DNA from: an uncultured Winogradskyella sp.
GTDB lineage: Bacteria; Bacteroidota; Bacteroidia; Flavobacteriales; Flavobacteriaceae
Length of the DNA stretch: 64,000 nt
Assembly: GCF_947496485.1 (NCBI RefSeq)
Contig: NZ_CANMCZ010000002.1
Span: 186,001 to 250,000, forward strand
Reading direction: 5' to 3'
The position numbers and the translations under genes were made by a program. How positions within the stretch are numbered: the first letter of the stretch is position 1; every line of letters starts with the position of its first letter. Shown one piece after another: positions 8,701-16,325 of the stretch. The notes below the pieces were generated by a model. That model saw only the letters and a list, made by a program, of their open reading frames with translations. It was not told where the DNA came from and searched no databases.

Positions 8701-10300
8701 AATTGTCTTGACCTAGAAAAAGATCCGTATTGTCTGTAAAGGCTACTGTGTTTTCTCCTGGATTACTATTATTTACTGCTATTAAAGTTGTTGCTTGGTC
8801 AGATTGTAGACCATCATTGACTGTTAATGTTACTGTGAACTCAGCCGAACTCGTAAATACATGACTAGCCGTGATACCTGATGCAGTGGTGCCATCTCCA
8901 AAATCCCAAAAATATGATAGTGTATCGCCATCAGCATCTGTTGAAGCTGAAGCATCGAAATCAACACTCAAAGGCGCAGGTCCATTTACTGTAGATGCTG
9001 TAAATAAGGCTACTGGTGGAGAAGACGTTGTTGGAGTCAAACTATTAATCCAATCTTCAATTAATTGAACACCTGCTGTATCCACTACATCTTTTGCTAT
9101 AGGCGGCATTTCAACACCATTTTGTGTAGAATTCATTCTAAAATGTGCCATAGAATTTAAAACATCTTGAGGAATGATGACCTTAGGATTGCTTAAACCT
9201 TGATCATAAACAATATCACCATAAATAATGTTTTGATTCTCTATTGGAGTTGTATAACGTGCATCAAACATAGCTATATTATCAACAGTTGGGTTGTGAC
9301 AACTTGCGCAGTTTACATCTATGTAAGATCTTGCTCTGTCTTCAATTGAAGCGCTTAAATCGTTTTTTGCAGCTACGGCTGAATACGTACTAACATTGCC
9401 AGAGGTAATCGTTTCAGTTATAAGTCCAAGTTCACTAAAATTAACGAGTTGATTCATCGTAATTCCAGAACTAGGATATAATATTGCTTTATTTAGGTGT
9501 CTTGTTTTTGGCCCTAAAACACTGCCGTTTTGAGGAAAATGACAAGACGCACACTCGTTTCTACTTGGGTAGTGCCATGATTGTGTCTGTCCATTTACAA
9601 CTACGTCTTCATCAACAGCAGCATTTAATAGGGTTGCATCAGTTTGAGCATTATTCCACTTATATGTTAAATAATAATATACATCATCGTCACCCTTAAC
9701 CTCAAATCGTGTTTCAAGACGTTGTCCGCCTATCTCAAAATGTTTAATTAAGACTGAGCCTTGAGGAAAGTCCCAAGCGTCATCATTTGAAAATGTAATT
9801 TGCTCGTCAGCAGTATCGTAAGAGCCATCGTTTGGTATGGCCATCCATCTTTTTTTTGCAGCTCCATCAGACCAAAAAGGTTCAATCATATCGTATGGGA
9901 TGAGCCCTGGGCTAGGGATCAGTGTTGTTAAATTAGAAAAAGCCCCAGTTTGTGATAGTAAAGTTGGAATGCCATTATTACCTGAAGGCGTAGTCGTTGG
10001 CAAATTCCCATTAAGAAATTTGGCAATCGCTATAGCACTTATGGCTGGATTCATTAATGCAATTGTTTGAGAATTATTTGAGTTTATAAGCTCAACACTT
10101 CTTTTAAATGTAGTAATAGTATTGTTGTCTTGCAATTGTTCAAACTTGTATGATCCTGAAGTTAGTTTTTCATGATCTGCAACTGCTAAAAGTTCATAAT
10201 CTGAATAATTTGAAGAATTAATTCGAGACTCATTAAAATATAGAACTGTAAGTGCTGTAATTACTACAGTTAAAAATGTAATAAGTTTCTTGTTCGTCAT
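5747..10300 (-). CDS. Large T9SS-secreted protein: diheme cytochrome, PKD, VCBS/ASPIC-UnbV and sorting domain
   Basis: A 1517-residue multidomain cell-surface or secreted protein. The N-terminus is a signal or anchor (KKLITFLTVVITALTVLYF). Residues about 100-420 resemble SO2930-family diheme c-type cytochromes: PYDMIEPFWSDGAAKKRW, WDFPQGSVLIKHF, two haem-attachment motifs CASCH (about 250 and 332), and a possible Met ligand in EMPPIAKD (about 398). A PKD domain follows (about 430-512, FDASASTDADGDTLSYFWDF), then FG-GAP/VCBS repeats with many DxNxDG calcium loops (about 520-885) and an ASPIC/UnbV domain (about 890-985, ending RWPSGNVDEIW). A beta-rich stalk contains WNLIGNPYPSYI and GQGFFVAAD. 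The C-terminal Por sorting domain (about 1446-1517, NLYDIQGRLVLNK ... SGVYFATVV) marks type IX secretion cargo. It stands alone with long spacers. Substrate and redox role are unknown. Confidence 0.88.
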   Translation of the reverse strand: MTNKKLITFLTVVITALTVLYFNESRINSSNYSDYELLAVADHEKLTSGSYKFEQLQDNNTITTFKRSVELINSNNSQTIALMNPAISAIAIAKFLNGNLPTTTPSGNNGIPTLLSQTGAFSNLTTLIPSPGLIPYDMIEPFWSDGAAKKRWMAIPNDGSYDTADEQITFSNDDAWDFPQGSVLIKHFEIGGQRLETRFEVKGDDDVYYYLTYKWNNAQTDATLLNAAVDEDVVVNGQTQSWHYPSRNECASCHFPQNGSVLGPKTRHLNKAILYPSSGITMNQLVNFSELGLITETITSGNVSTYSAVAAKNDLSASIEDRARSYIDVNCASCHNPTVDNIAMFDARYTTPIENQNIIYGDIVYDQGLSNPKVIIPQDVLNSMAHFRMNSTQNGVEMPPIAKDVVDTAGVQLIEDWINSLTPTTSSPPVALFTASTVNGPAPLSVDFDASASTDADGDTLSYFWDFGDGTTASGITASHVFTSSAEFTVTLTVNDGLQSDQATTLIAVNNSNPGENTVAFTDNTDLFLGQDNYSGVTMGVIDMNGDGKDDIVQFNNARELRIQYQNGIGEQFTSFNHGSVSSNKQWGTAIADFDHNGYNDVMSGGYYDNLKIIKNNNGNNSYSQSNIPNSSLFLQGVNFADINNDGWADIFACHDHAESKAFENNQDGTFSFDANLISTETTPISDNSGNYASMWMDYDNDGDLDLYISKCRGGVSDPNDPKRINMLWQNDGNNNYTEVAAQANLKIGAQSWLSDFGDIDNDGDLDAIIINHYEDPNLMRNNGDGTFTEITAGSGLLPFLSASNIYGIQGFFKDFNNDGFVDLMVSGIGNHFIFYNNGDGTFQNAPNPFNSNKIHSFSVGDINHDGFLDIYAGYATGFNNPSSIKDKVWLNDGNTNNFLNIQLKGTDSNINGIGARVEVYGTWGKQIRDVRSGEGYGLVNTFTQHFGIGVSTKVEKVVVRWPSGNVDEIWNPSINEFLVITESEVKTYTYNNGWSPSDPNNGSNSNGEIIIEAGEAVISKHTIADIITVDPDAALTVNTGITLKANETILNSTSQLYSSLISNGTVEGIVKYERYVNANTGGNDLISPPLSGQTWTDFLLSGTNATDILNDGNDNPRTYLFGHFDKTTTDWFVNYTDETTTTLNSGIGYRAATVGGTTLTFTGTTLTTPVTVDIINSGSAYPDWNLIGNPYPSYISIADFLNYQTAPTVKNIDILEDISGIYGYDGNGSNGWDVITLANAGDRLMAPGQGFFVAADAAHVNDYDITFDTSMRAIGSDDDFIAGRSADILTFLKLNASTANNDYRTEFYFNDNATQGLDLGYDGKILGNTAPSFAFYSHLVEDNTGLPIALQALNPSDLVNTIIPLGVNSNQGEQITFSISESTLPSNAEVYLEDNVANTVTLLNSSDYTFTPNVELNGTGRFYLRISSSVLSAGNNELDYIHIYTTINPKSLIIKGELSTPSEVNLYDIQGRLVLNKPISHLNLINTVDISMMGSGVYFATVVNDNQSKTQKIIIN

Positions 10301-10646
10301 TTTCTATGTGTGATTAACAAAAAATACATGCAAAATAAATATGTGCTATTAATACATAAACTGAAAAAAAGACTTATCTGAAAAATCGAAAGCATTAATA
10401 AAGTATTTAGCGTGCAGATTTATGTCATATTTTTATTAATTATTGTTTTACTAGGTACGCTTGAAATAATTTCAAACATGATTTGTATTACAAGATGATT
10501 AATAATTACACCTGATTGTAATATTTTCGTTTATCGTATAGGTTTATAGGCTATAGTACTTTTTTAGGCGTACTTAAAGCATTGCTAGATAAGATTTTAA
10601 ACGGTAAGAACATACTGTCATAAGCAACTATAATTCTTATGAATGC
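10301..10646. other. Intergenic region, no gene seen
   Basis: AT-rich spacer of 346 bases between two reverse-strand genes. It should hold the promoter of the large cytochrome/ASPIC gene, but no good CAAAnnTA box is found near its start. The only notable structure is a perfect palindrome TTGAAATAATTTCAA at 10461-10475 (7-base arms), a possible operator. No tRNA, terminator or convincing small reading frame is seen. Confidence 0.4.
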
Positions 10647-11438
10647 CTATTTAACCTTACTCCTCATGACCAACTTATGGATTAATCTAGGAGATAACCG
10701 TTTTACAAAAACACCAAATTTTTCAAACTTACCAATGTAAGCTTCAAATTTTTCTTTACGAATAGCTTTTATCATCTTTTTCACGAAGACATTAACGTCT
10801 AATCCGTTTTCGGTCATTTCATCTTGGAAGTCTTGTTTGCTACCATCTGCAGTTAAGGCATTGCGAGCTACATTGGTGTTTACAAAACCTGGACATATTA
10901 GCGTTACTTTTACATTGTCTTTATCGTGCTCTAAACGTAAAGCATCAAAAAAACCATGTAAGGCGTGTTTTGCACCGCAATAAGCAGATCTGTAATGCGA
11001 GCTAAACTTTCCCATGAGACTAGATACCACAACATAATGTCCAGATGCATTAGATACAAAATGTGACAAGAGCGCTTTAGATAACGCAACAGTCCCTAAA
11101 TAATCTATTTCCATTAATTTTTTATCGACTTCAATAGATGTTTCTATAATTGGTGAGCGTTGACTAATACCACCATTATTGATTAGAATATCAACTCTGC
11201 CGAATAAAGCGATAGCGCTTTCAACAATGGGCTTCATGTTTTTATAATCTGCTAAGTCTAAAGTCAAGACTTTTACTTGCTCTGGGTTCGTGCATTTACT
11301 TTTTACAGCTACCAATTCAGCTTTCCTACGAGAAGATAAAATGAGTTTACAATCTTGCTTAGCTAATTCTATGGCTAGTGCTTTACCAATACCACTAGAA
11401 GCACCAGTAATCCAAACCACTTTATTTGTAAATGTCAT
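10647..11438 (-). CDS. SDR family oxidoreductase
   Basis: A 263-residue short-chain dehydrogenase/reductase of the classical DltE-like type. Seen: nucleotide-binding TGASSGIGKALA (about residues 11-22), NNGGIS (NNAG equivalent), a catalytic Ser in VVVSSLMGKFSSHYRS and the YxxxK motif in AYCGAKHALHG. SRRKAE after the second strand suggests NADP(H) preference. The C-terminal tail (VKRLSPRLIHKLVMRSKVK) is basic and could sit on a membrane. It is next to a fatty-acid hydroxylase gene on the same strand with a 43-base gap, so the two may be cotranscribed and act on lipid, but the substrate cannot be read from sequence. Confidence 0.92.
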   Translation of the reverse strand: MTFTNKVVWITGASSGIGKALAIELAKQDCKLILSSRRKAELVAVKSKCTNPEQVKVLTLDLADYKNMKPIVESAIALFGRVDILINNGGISQRSPIIETSIEVDKKLMEIDYLGTVALSKALLSHFVSNASGHYVVVSSLMGKFSSHYRSAYCGAKHALHGFFDALRLEHDKDNVKVTLICPGFVNTNVARNALTADGSKQDFQDEMTENGLDVNVFVKKMIKAIRKEKFEAYIGKFEKFGVFVKRLSPRLIHKLVMRSKVK

Positions 11439-11481
11439 ATTAAAGTTTTTATTAAGTATTTCTATTCAACAGTGAGACTGT

Positions 11482-12387
11482 TTACTGGGACTGTTCACTG
11501 CGAACTGAATTTAACCATTCCTCTCTTAAATCATCAGAAATTTTACCTGTGCCATCGTGTTTCCAACCTGGTGGTTTAAACAAATAAAGTATTCTGTTTT
11601 TTAAAGATTTTCTCCCATAAAAAGCATCTTTAAACATATTAATCCATTCTATAAAAGCAATCTTAATAGGATTAAAGGTTTTAATGTTTGCGACCAAACC
11701 ATATTTTACTCTTTCGGTTTCTAACTCAGGTTGAAAGGTACCAAAGAGTTTATCCCAAATAATCAGAATTCCGGCATGATTTCTATCAAGGTATAATGGG
11801 TTGCTTCCATGATGCACGCGATGATGCGATGGTGTATTAAAAATAGCCTCAAACCATTTCGGCATTTTATTTATGGCTTCTGTATGTATCCAAAATTGAT
11901 ATAGCAAACTAATGGACATTTGTAGCAATATCATTGCGGGATGAAAACCGATGAGAGGTAACCACAACCAGAAAATAAAGGTGTAAAAGCCACCAGACCA
12001 AGTTTGTCTTAGTGCTGTACTTAGATTATAATGTTCAGATGAATGATGTACGACATGAGAAGCCCAAAACAAACGACACTCATGCGACACGCGATGAAAC
12101 CAATAGTATGATAAGTCATCTACAAAAAATAACAAAGCAAAAGACCACCATTCTACAGGAATTGTAAACAGTCTAAAATTGTCATAAATCCAAAAGAAAA
12201 TCAGTAGGACTAAAGCTTTACTTGCAAAGCCTAAAATAACATTTCCCAAACCCATAGCAATAGAAGAGAAAGCATCCTTTGCTTCATAGGTTTTTATATG
12301 CTTTTTGGCAGTGACGTACAATTCCAAAAGCATTGCCAAAATAAAAAATGGAATAGCGTATAGAATTATATTAGGAAAGTCTGGCAT
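11482..12387 (-). CDS. Sterol desaturase / fatty acid hydroxylase family protein
   Basis: A 301-residue integral-membrane di-iron oxygenase-like protein. Hydrophobic helices cover about residues 5-25, 45-70, 80-95 and 125-155. The His-rich di-iron boxes are present: HRVSHE (about 98-103), HVVHHSSEH (about 110-118) and HHRVHHG (about 186-192). The family hydroxylates or desaturates lipid chains or carotenoids. FKPPGWKHDGTGKI near the C-terminus is typical of the bacterial subfamily. It is followed by the SDR gene on the same strand. The lipid substrate is unknown. Confidence 0.92.
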   Translation of the reverse strand: MPDFPNIILYAIPFFILAMLLELYVTAKKHIKTYEAKDAFSSIAMGLGNVILGFASKALVLLIFFWIYDNFRLFTIPVEWWSFALLFFVDDLSYYWFHRVSHECRLFWASHVVHHSSEHYNLSTALRQTWSGGFYTFIFWLWLPLIGFHPAMILLQMSISLLYQFWIHTEAINKMPKWFEAIFNTPSHHRVHHGSNPLYLDRNHAGILIIWDKLFGTFQPELETERVKYGLVANIKTFNPIKIAFIEWINMFKDAFYGRKSLKNRILYLFKPPGWKHDGTGKISDDLREEWLNSVRSEQSQ

Positions 12388-12482
12388 TAAATTTTTCTTT
12401 AAAAATAGCTTTTTTGAGATAAATAATAGTGTAAAGATTGCGAGTTGTTTATTTTTATCTTTTAATTTTTAAAAATTAATAT

Positions 12483-13172
12483 ATGAGGATAAGGTTATGC
12501 ATTCTTTTGGTTTGTTTTATTGTTAGTGATTCTTTTTCACAAGTTGACGAATCCCAAACAGGAGCTTGGTATATGTATTTTTATAGCCACCAGTTTAAAG
12601 AAAGCCAATGGGGAATTCAAGGAGATTTTCAGTATAGAGATTGGCAAGGTTTAGGTGATAAAGAGCAATTATTATTGCGTTCTGGTATTACATTTTCACC
12701 TAAAGATGCAGGTGTTAAATTTACACTTGGTTATGGAAATGTAACCACAGGTCAATATGGCGAAAGTGATGATACGTCTGCAGAAAGTAGAATTTACCAA
12801 GAAGCATTAATTCCACAAAAGCTAGGAAACAGCTTCTATTTAACCCATCGTTTTAGATATGAGCAACGTTTTGTAGAAGATCAGGATTTTAGAACACGAT
12901 ATAGGTATAATCTATTTTTAAATATACCTATAAACAAAAAGGAATTGTCAGAAAAAGCAATATATATAGCTCTATATAATGAACTCTTTATTAACGGCGG
13001 TACAGATATTGGTGATGGTAGAGAAGTGCAAATATTTGACAGAAATCGTACTTATCTTGGATTTGGCTATGTGTTATGTCCAAAAATACGCTTTCAGTTG
13101 GGTTGGATGAACCAAAAGACAGTGACTTGGGGTAAAGGACAGCTACAGTTTAGTATGCATCACAAAATCTAA
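12483..13172 (+). CDS. DUF2490 family outer-membrane-like protein
   Basis: A 229-residue exported protein with a signal peptide (MRIRLCILLVCFIVSDSFSQ, cleavage probably after SFSQ). The mature part begins with the family mark QTGAWYMYFYSHQF and is rich in alternating aromatic strands (QGDFQYRDWQ, HRFRYEQRF, RTRYRYNLFLNI, LGFGYVLCPKIRFQLGWMNQ), as expected for an outer-membrane beta-barrel. DUF2490 has no known activity. Only one base separates its stop from the menC ATG, so it is in one transcription unit with menC, the CPBP protease and menE. Confidence 0.87.
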   Translation: MRIRLCILLVCFIVSDSFSQVDESQTGAWYMYFYSHQFKESQWGIQGDFQYRDWQGLGDKEQLLLRSGITFSPKDAGVKFTLGYGNVTTGQYGESDDTSAESRIYQEALIPQKLGNSFYLTHRFRYEQRFVEDQDFRTRYRYNLFLNIPINKKELSEKAIYIALYNELFINGGTDIGDGREVQIFDRNRTYLGFGYVLCPKIRFQLGWMNQKTVTWGKGQLQFSMHHKI

Positions 13173-13173
13173 G

Positions 13174-14211
13174 ATGATAAAAGCCGCTTATCATAAGTAT
13201 ATTCTTAATTTTAAAAGGCCTAGTGGTACATCACGAGGTATTATGAAGACTAAGGAAACTTGGTTTATTATTTTAGAAAAAGAAGGTAAAAAAGGAATTG
13301 GTGAGTGTGGTATTTTAAGAGGCTTATCTATTGATGATAAACCAGATTACGAAGCCAAGCTAAATTGGACTTGTAATAACATTCACTTAGGCTTAAAAAA
13401 GCTTTTAGAAGCATTAATAGAATTTCCAAGCATTCAGTTTGGATTAGAAATAGCTTTTAAGTCTTTAGAAAGTTCAGATGAATTTCAGCTATTTCCTTCT
13501 GAATTTACTGAGGGCTTTGATAGTATTCCTATTAATGGTTTAGTTTGGATGGGTAATGAAGGTTTTATGCGAGAACAAATCAAAGAAAGAATAGAAGTAG
13601 GATTTGATTGTATAAAACTAAAAATTGGCGCTATTGATTTTCAAACTGAATTAAATATTCTAAAATCTATACGAAAAGAATTTTCAACTTCAGATATTGA
13701 GTTACGTGTCGATGCTAACGGAGCGTTTTCGCCAGATGATGCTTTGGAAAAATTGAAACGGCTTTCAGAATACCAATTGCATTCCATTGAGCAGCCTATA
13801 AAACATGGACAATGGGAAGAGATGGCTACACTATGTGAGCAAACACCGCTAGATATTGCTTTAGATGAAGAATTGATTGGCGTTTTTTCTGTATCAAAAA
13901 GAAAAAAGTTGTTGCAAACTATAAAACCACAATATATTATTTTAAAGCCTAGTCTAATAGGTGGTTTTCATAATACCAATAATTGGATAATGCTCGCAAA
14001 ACAGAACGATGCAGATTGGTGGATTACGAGTGCATTAGAAAGTAACATTGGTTTAAATGCCATTGCACAATATACGTACACCAAAAAGAGTACAATGCCT
14101 CAAGGCTTAGGCACAGGTAGTTTGTTTACTAATAATTTTGATTCGCCATTAATTGTAAAAAATGGTACTTTGCACTACGATAATAATGAAAACTGGAATT
14201 TTAATTTATAA
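13174..14211 (+). CDS. menC: o-succinylbenzoate synthase (MenC)
   Basis: An enolase-superfamily enzyme that dehydrates SHCHC to o-succinylbenzoate in menaquinone synthesis. In the 345 residues the expected barrel motifs occur in order: CIKLKIGAIDF (catalytic KxK, about residues 147-157), RVDANGAF and EQPIKHG (first metal ligands), LDEELIG (third ligand) and ILKPSLIGGF (second Lys). The N-terminal capping domain begins with AAYHKYILNFKRPSGTSRG. It is one base after DUF2490 and two bases before the CPBP gene, so translation is likely coupled. The length is normal. Confidence 0.95.
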   Translation: MIKAAYHKYILNFKRPSGTSRGIMKTKETWFIILEKEGKKGIGECGILRGLSIDDKPDYEAKLNWTCNNIHLGLKKLLEALIEFPSIQFGLEIAFKSLESSDEFQLFPSEFTEGFDSIPINGLVWMGNEGFMREQIKERIEVGFDCIKLKIGAIDFQTELNILKSIRKEFSTSDIELRVDANGAFSPDDALEKLKRLSEYQLHSIEQPIKHGQWEEMATLCEQTPLDIALDEELIGVFSVSKRKKLLQTIKPQYIILKPSLIGGFHNTNNWIMLAKQNDADWWITSALESNIGLNAIAQYTYTKKSTMPQGLGTGSLFTNNFDSPLIVKNGTLHYDNNENWNFNL

Positions 14212-14213
14212 TT

Positions 14214-15149
14214 ATGAATTATATACAACAAGCCTATAAAGGACAACGCGAATTATGGATGTTTCTTCTAACGACCACTTTGGTTGCAGGAATATTCATT
14301 GCCAATTTTGTGTTTTATTTATTTTCTGATCCTGGTGATTTAGATGCGGCAATGGATATGATGAGAAATTGGCCTCCAAATGTGTCATTAATTGTCAATT
14401 TAATACCGTTTGTATTCTTATTAGGTCTACTGTTTATATTGGTGAAATTTATTCACCAACGCAGTGTTTTATCGCTAACAACAGCACGTTCAAAAGTTGA
14501 TTTTAAGCGTATTTTATTTTCGTTTTTAATGATATGTACCTTTACTTTAGTAACATTTTTCATTGGTTATTCAATAGATTCATCTGAAATAGTGTATCAG
14601 TTTAATCCTAGTAAATTTGCCATCTTATTTCTAATAAGTATTATTTTATTTCCATTTCAAATAGGGTTAGAAGAGTATTTGTTTAGAGGTTATTTAATGC
14701 AACATATTGGTATTTTAGTGAAAAATAAGTGGTTTCCTTTAATATTTACATCTGTCTTATTTGGTATTGCACATAGTGCTAATCCAGAAGTTGGAGCAAT
14801 AGGTTTTTGGAAAATGATGATTTTCTATGTGGGTACAGGTTTATTGCTAGGTATTATGACACTTATGGATGACGGCTTAGAGCTTGCATTAGGCTTTCAT
14901 CTAGGAAATAACTTGTTGGCTTCATTATTAGTGACTGCAGATTGGACAGCACTGCAAACCGATGCCATTTTTAAAAGTACGGCAGACCCTTCTATGAGTA
15001 TGACTTCTGAAATTTTACTTCCTGTATTGATAGTGTATCCAATAATGTTATTAATTTTATCTAAGCGTTACGGCTGGAAAAATTGGAAAGATAGATTATT
15101 TGGAAAAGTTGAAGAGCCACCAAAAGAAGATTATAAAATAATTGAATAA
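14214..15149 (+). CDS. CPBP family intramembrane glutamic endopeptidase
   Basis: A 311-residue polytopic membrane protein with about eight hydrophobic segments. It carries the CPBP (Abi/Rce1-like) motifs: EEYLFRGYLMQH (EExxxR, about residues 153-164), FGIAHSANP (FxxxH) and a late HLGNNLLAS (HxxxN). These are the catalytic residues of the family, which cleaves peptides within or near the membrane. The tail after residue 285 is charged. It sits between menC and menE with gaps of two and three bases, an arrangement seen in several flavobacteria; a link to quinone synthesis has not been shown. Confidence 0.92.
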   Translation: MNYIQQAYKGQRELWMFLLTTTLVAGIFIANFVFYLFSDPGDLDAAMDMMRNWPPNVSLIVNLIPFVFLLGLLFILVKFIHQRSVLSLTTARSKVDFKRILFSFLMICTFTLVTFFIGYSIDSSEIVYQFNPSKFAILFLISIILFPFQIGLEEYLFRGYLMQHIGILVKNKWFPLIFTSVLFGIAHSANPEVGAIGFWKMMIFYVGTGLLLGIMTLMDDGLELALGFHLGNNLLASLLVTADWTALQTDAIFKSTADPSMSMTSEILLPVLIVYPIMLLILSKRYGWKNWKDRLFGKVEEPPKEDYKIIE

Positions 15150-15152
15150 TTA

Positions 15153-16235
15153 ATGACACCAAAGTATAACAAAGTACATAACCGTTTTAAATTTAATGGA
15201 CTTCATTTTAATTTTGAAGAGTTAAAGGAGGTGGCTTACAGTCTTATAAAAGAAGGTGAGCCTTTTGAAAAAGTTACGGGTAACTTTTTAATTGATTGGT
15301 TGAATAGTAAGGATTTTCTTTATGTACAGACTTCTGGCTCTACAGGTTATCCAAAACAAATTAAGTTAAAAAAGCAAGCCATGGTTAATTCTGCCATTGC
15401 TACAGGAAATTTCTTTGGTTTAGAGCCTGGCGATAATGCATTGCATTGTTTGCCTAGTCATTATATAGCAGGCAAAATGATGTTTGTACGTGCTTTGGTT
15501 TTGGGATTAGAATTAGATTTTGTTGAACCTGCTTCGCATCCTATTTTTGATTATGAAAAGCACTATGATTTTTGTGCTATGGTGCCAATTCAATTAAAGA
15601 ATACAATTAACTATGTTCAAAATATAAAAACGATAATTGTAGGAGGTTCTATGGTGACTAAGCCATTAGCAGCAAAAATCAAAGAGTCCACATCCAGATT
15701 TTATGAAACTTATGGAATGACAGAAACGGTAACGCATGTCGCTATAAAGCAATTAGAATCTAAATCAAACAAAGGAGAGGAATACTTTAACGCATTGTCA
15801 GATATTAGATTTAGCCAAGACGATAAACAACGTTTAATTATACACGCACCCAAACTAGTTGAAGAAGATTTAGTTACTAATGATCTTGTTGACTTAAAAT
15901 CTGAAACCAGTTTCAAACTGCTTGGAAGATATGATAATGTAATTAATTCTGGAGGAGTAAAGTTATTTCCAGAACAGATTGAAGTAAAATTACAACCAGT
16001 AATTGAAGAGCGCTATATCATTGCAAGTGAACAAGACACGACTCTTGGTGAAAAACTGATTCTTATTGTTGAAAATCCATTAGATTCGGTTGATGCTATT
16101 CTTGAAAAAATTAAAGAACTGAAAACTTTAGATAAGTTCGAGATTCCAAAGAAAATCTACACCCTCAGTAAGTTCCCTGAAACTAATAATGGAAAAATTC
16201 AGCGGAAAAAAACTGTGAAAGCTGTTCTTGGTTAG
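15153..16235 (+). CDS. menE: o-succinylbenzoate-CoA ligase-like AMP-binding enzyme (MenE)
   Basis: An ANL-superfamily adenylating enzyme; context makes it MenE, which activates o-succinylbenzoate with ATP and CoA. The 360 residues include the P-loop-like TSGSTGYPKQIKL (about residues 58-70), the A5 motif YETYGMTETVTHVA, LLGRYDNVINSGGVKLFPEQIE (hinge, A7/A8) and a C-terminal NGKIQRKKT with the catalytic Lys. It is shorter than the classical 450-500-residue MenE, losing much of the N-terminal domain, but this compact form is usual in Bacteroidota. It is the last gene of the DUF2490-menC-CPBP-menE unit. Confidence 0.92.
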   Translation: MTPKYNKVHNRFKFNGLHFNFEELKEVAYSLIKEGEPFEKVTGNFLIDWLNSKDFLYVQTSGSTGYPKQIKLKKQAMVNSAIATGNFFGLEPGDNALHCLPSHYIAGKMMFVRALVLGLELDFVEPASHPIFDYEKHYDFCAMVPIQLKNTINYVQNIKTIIVGGSMVTKPLAAKIKESTSRFYETYGMTETVTHVAIKQLESKSNKGEEYFNALSDIRFSQDDKQRLIIHAPKLVEEDLVTNDLVDLKSETSFKLLGRYDNVINSGGVKLFPEQIEVKLQPVIEERYIIASEQDTTLGEKLILIVENPLDSVDAILEKIKELKTLDKFEIPKKIYTLSKFPETNNGKIQRKKTVKAVLG

Positions 16236-16294
16236 TTAACTCATTGAAACTTACACTTTACTCATTATTGGTTTTAAAAAATGATGCTTGTTTA

Positions 16295-16302
16295 TAGGTT
16301 TA
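16295..16302 (+). promoter_or_regulatory. Candidate -7 box for the vWA protein gene
   Basis: TAGGTTTA is one base off TAnnTTTG, lies 24 bases before the ATG at 16326, and has a TTG at 16268-16270. It suggests that the upstream ATG at 16281 lies in the promoter rather than being the start. Confidence 0.3.
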
Positions 16303-16325
16303 CAAAAACTTATAACACAATCATT

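Noticed and set aside
16281..16325. Upstream ATG for the vWA protein
   Set aside because: It would put 15 residues before a standard signal peptide, and the region overlaps a -7-like box.
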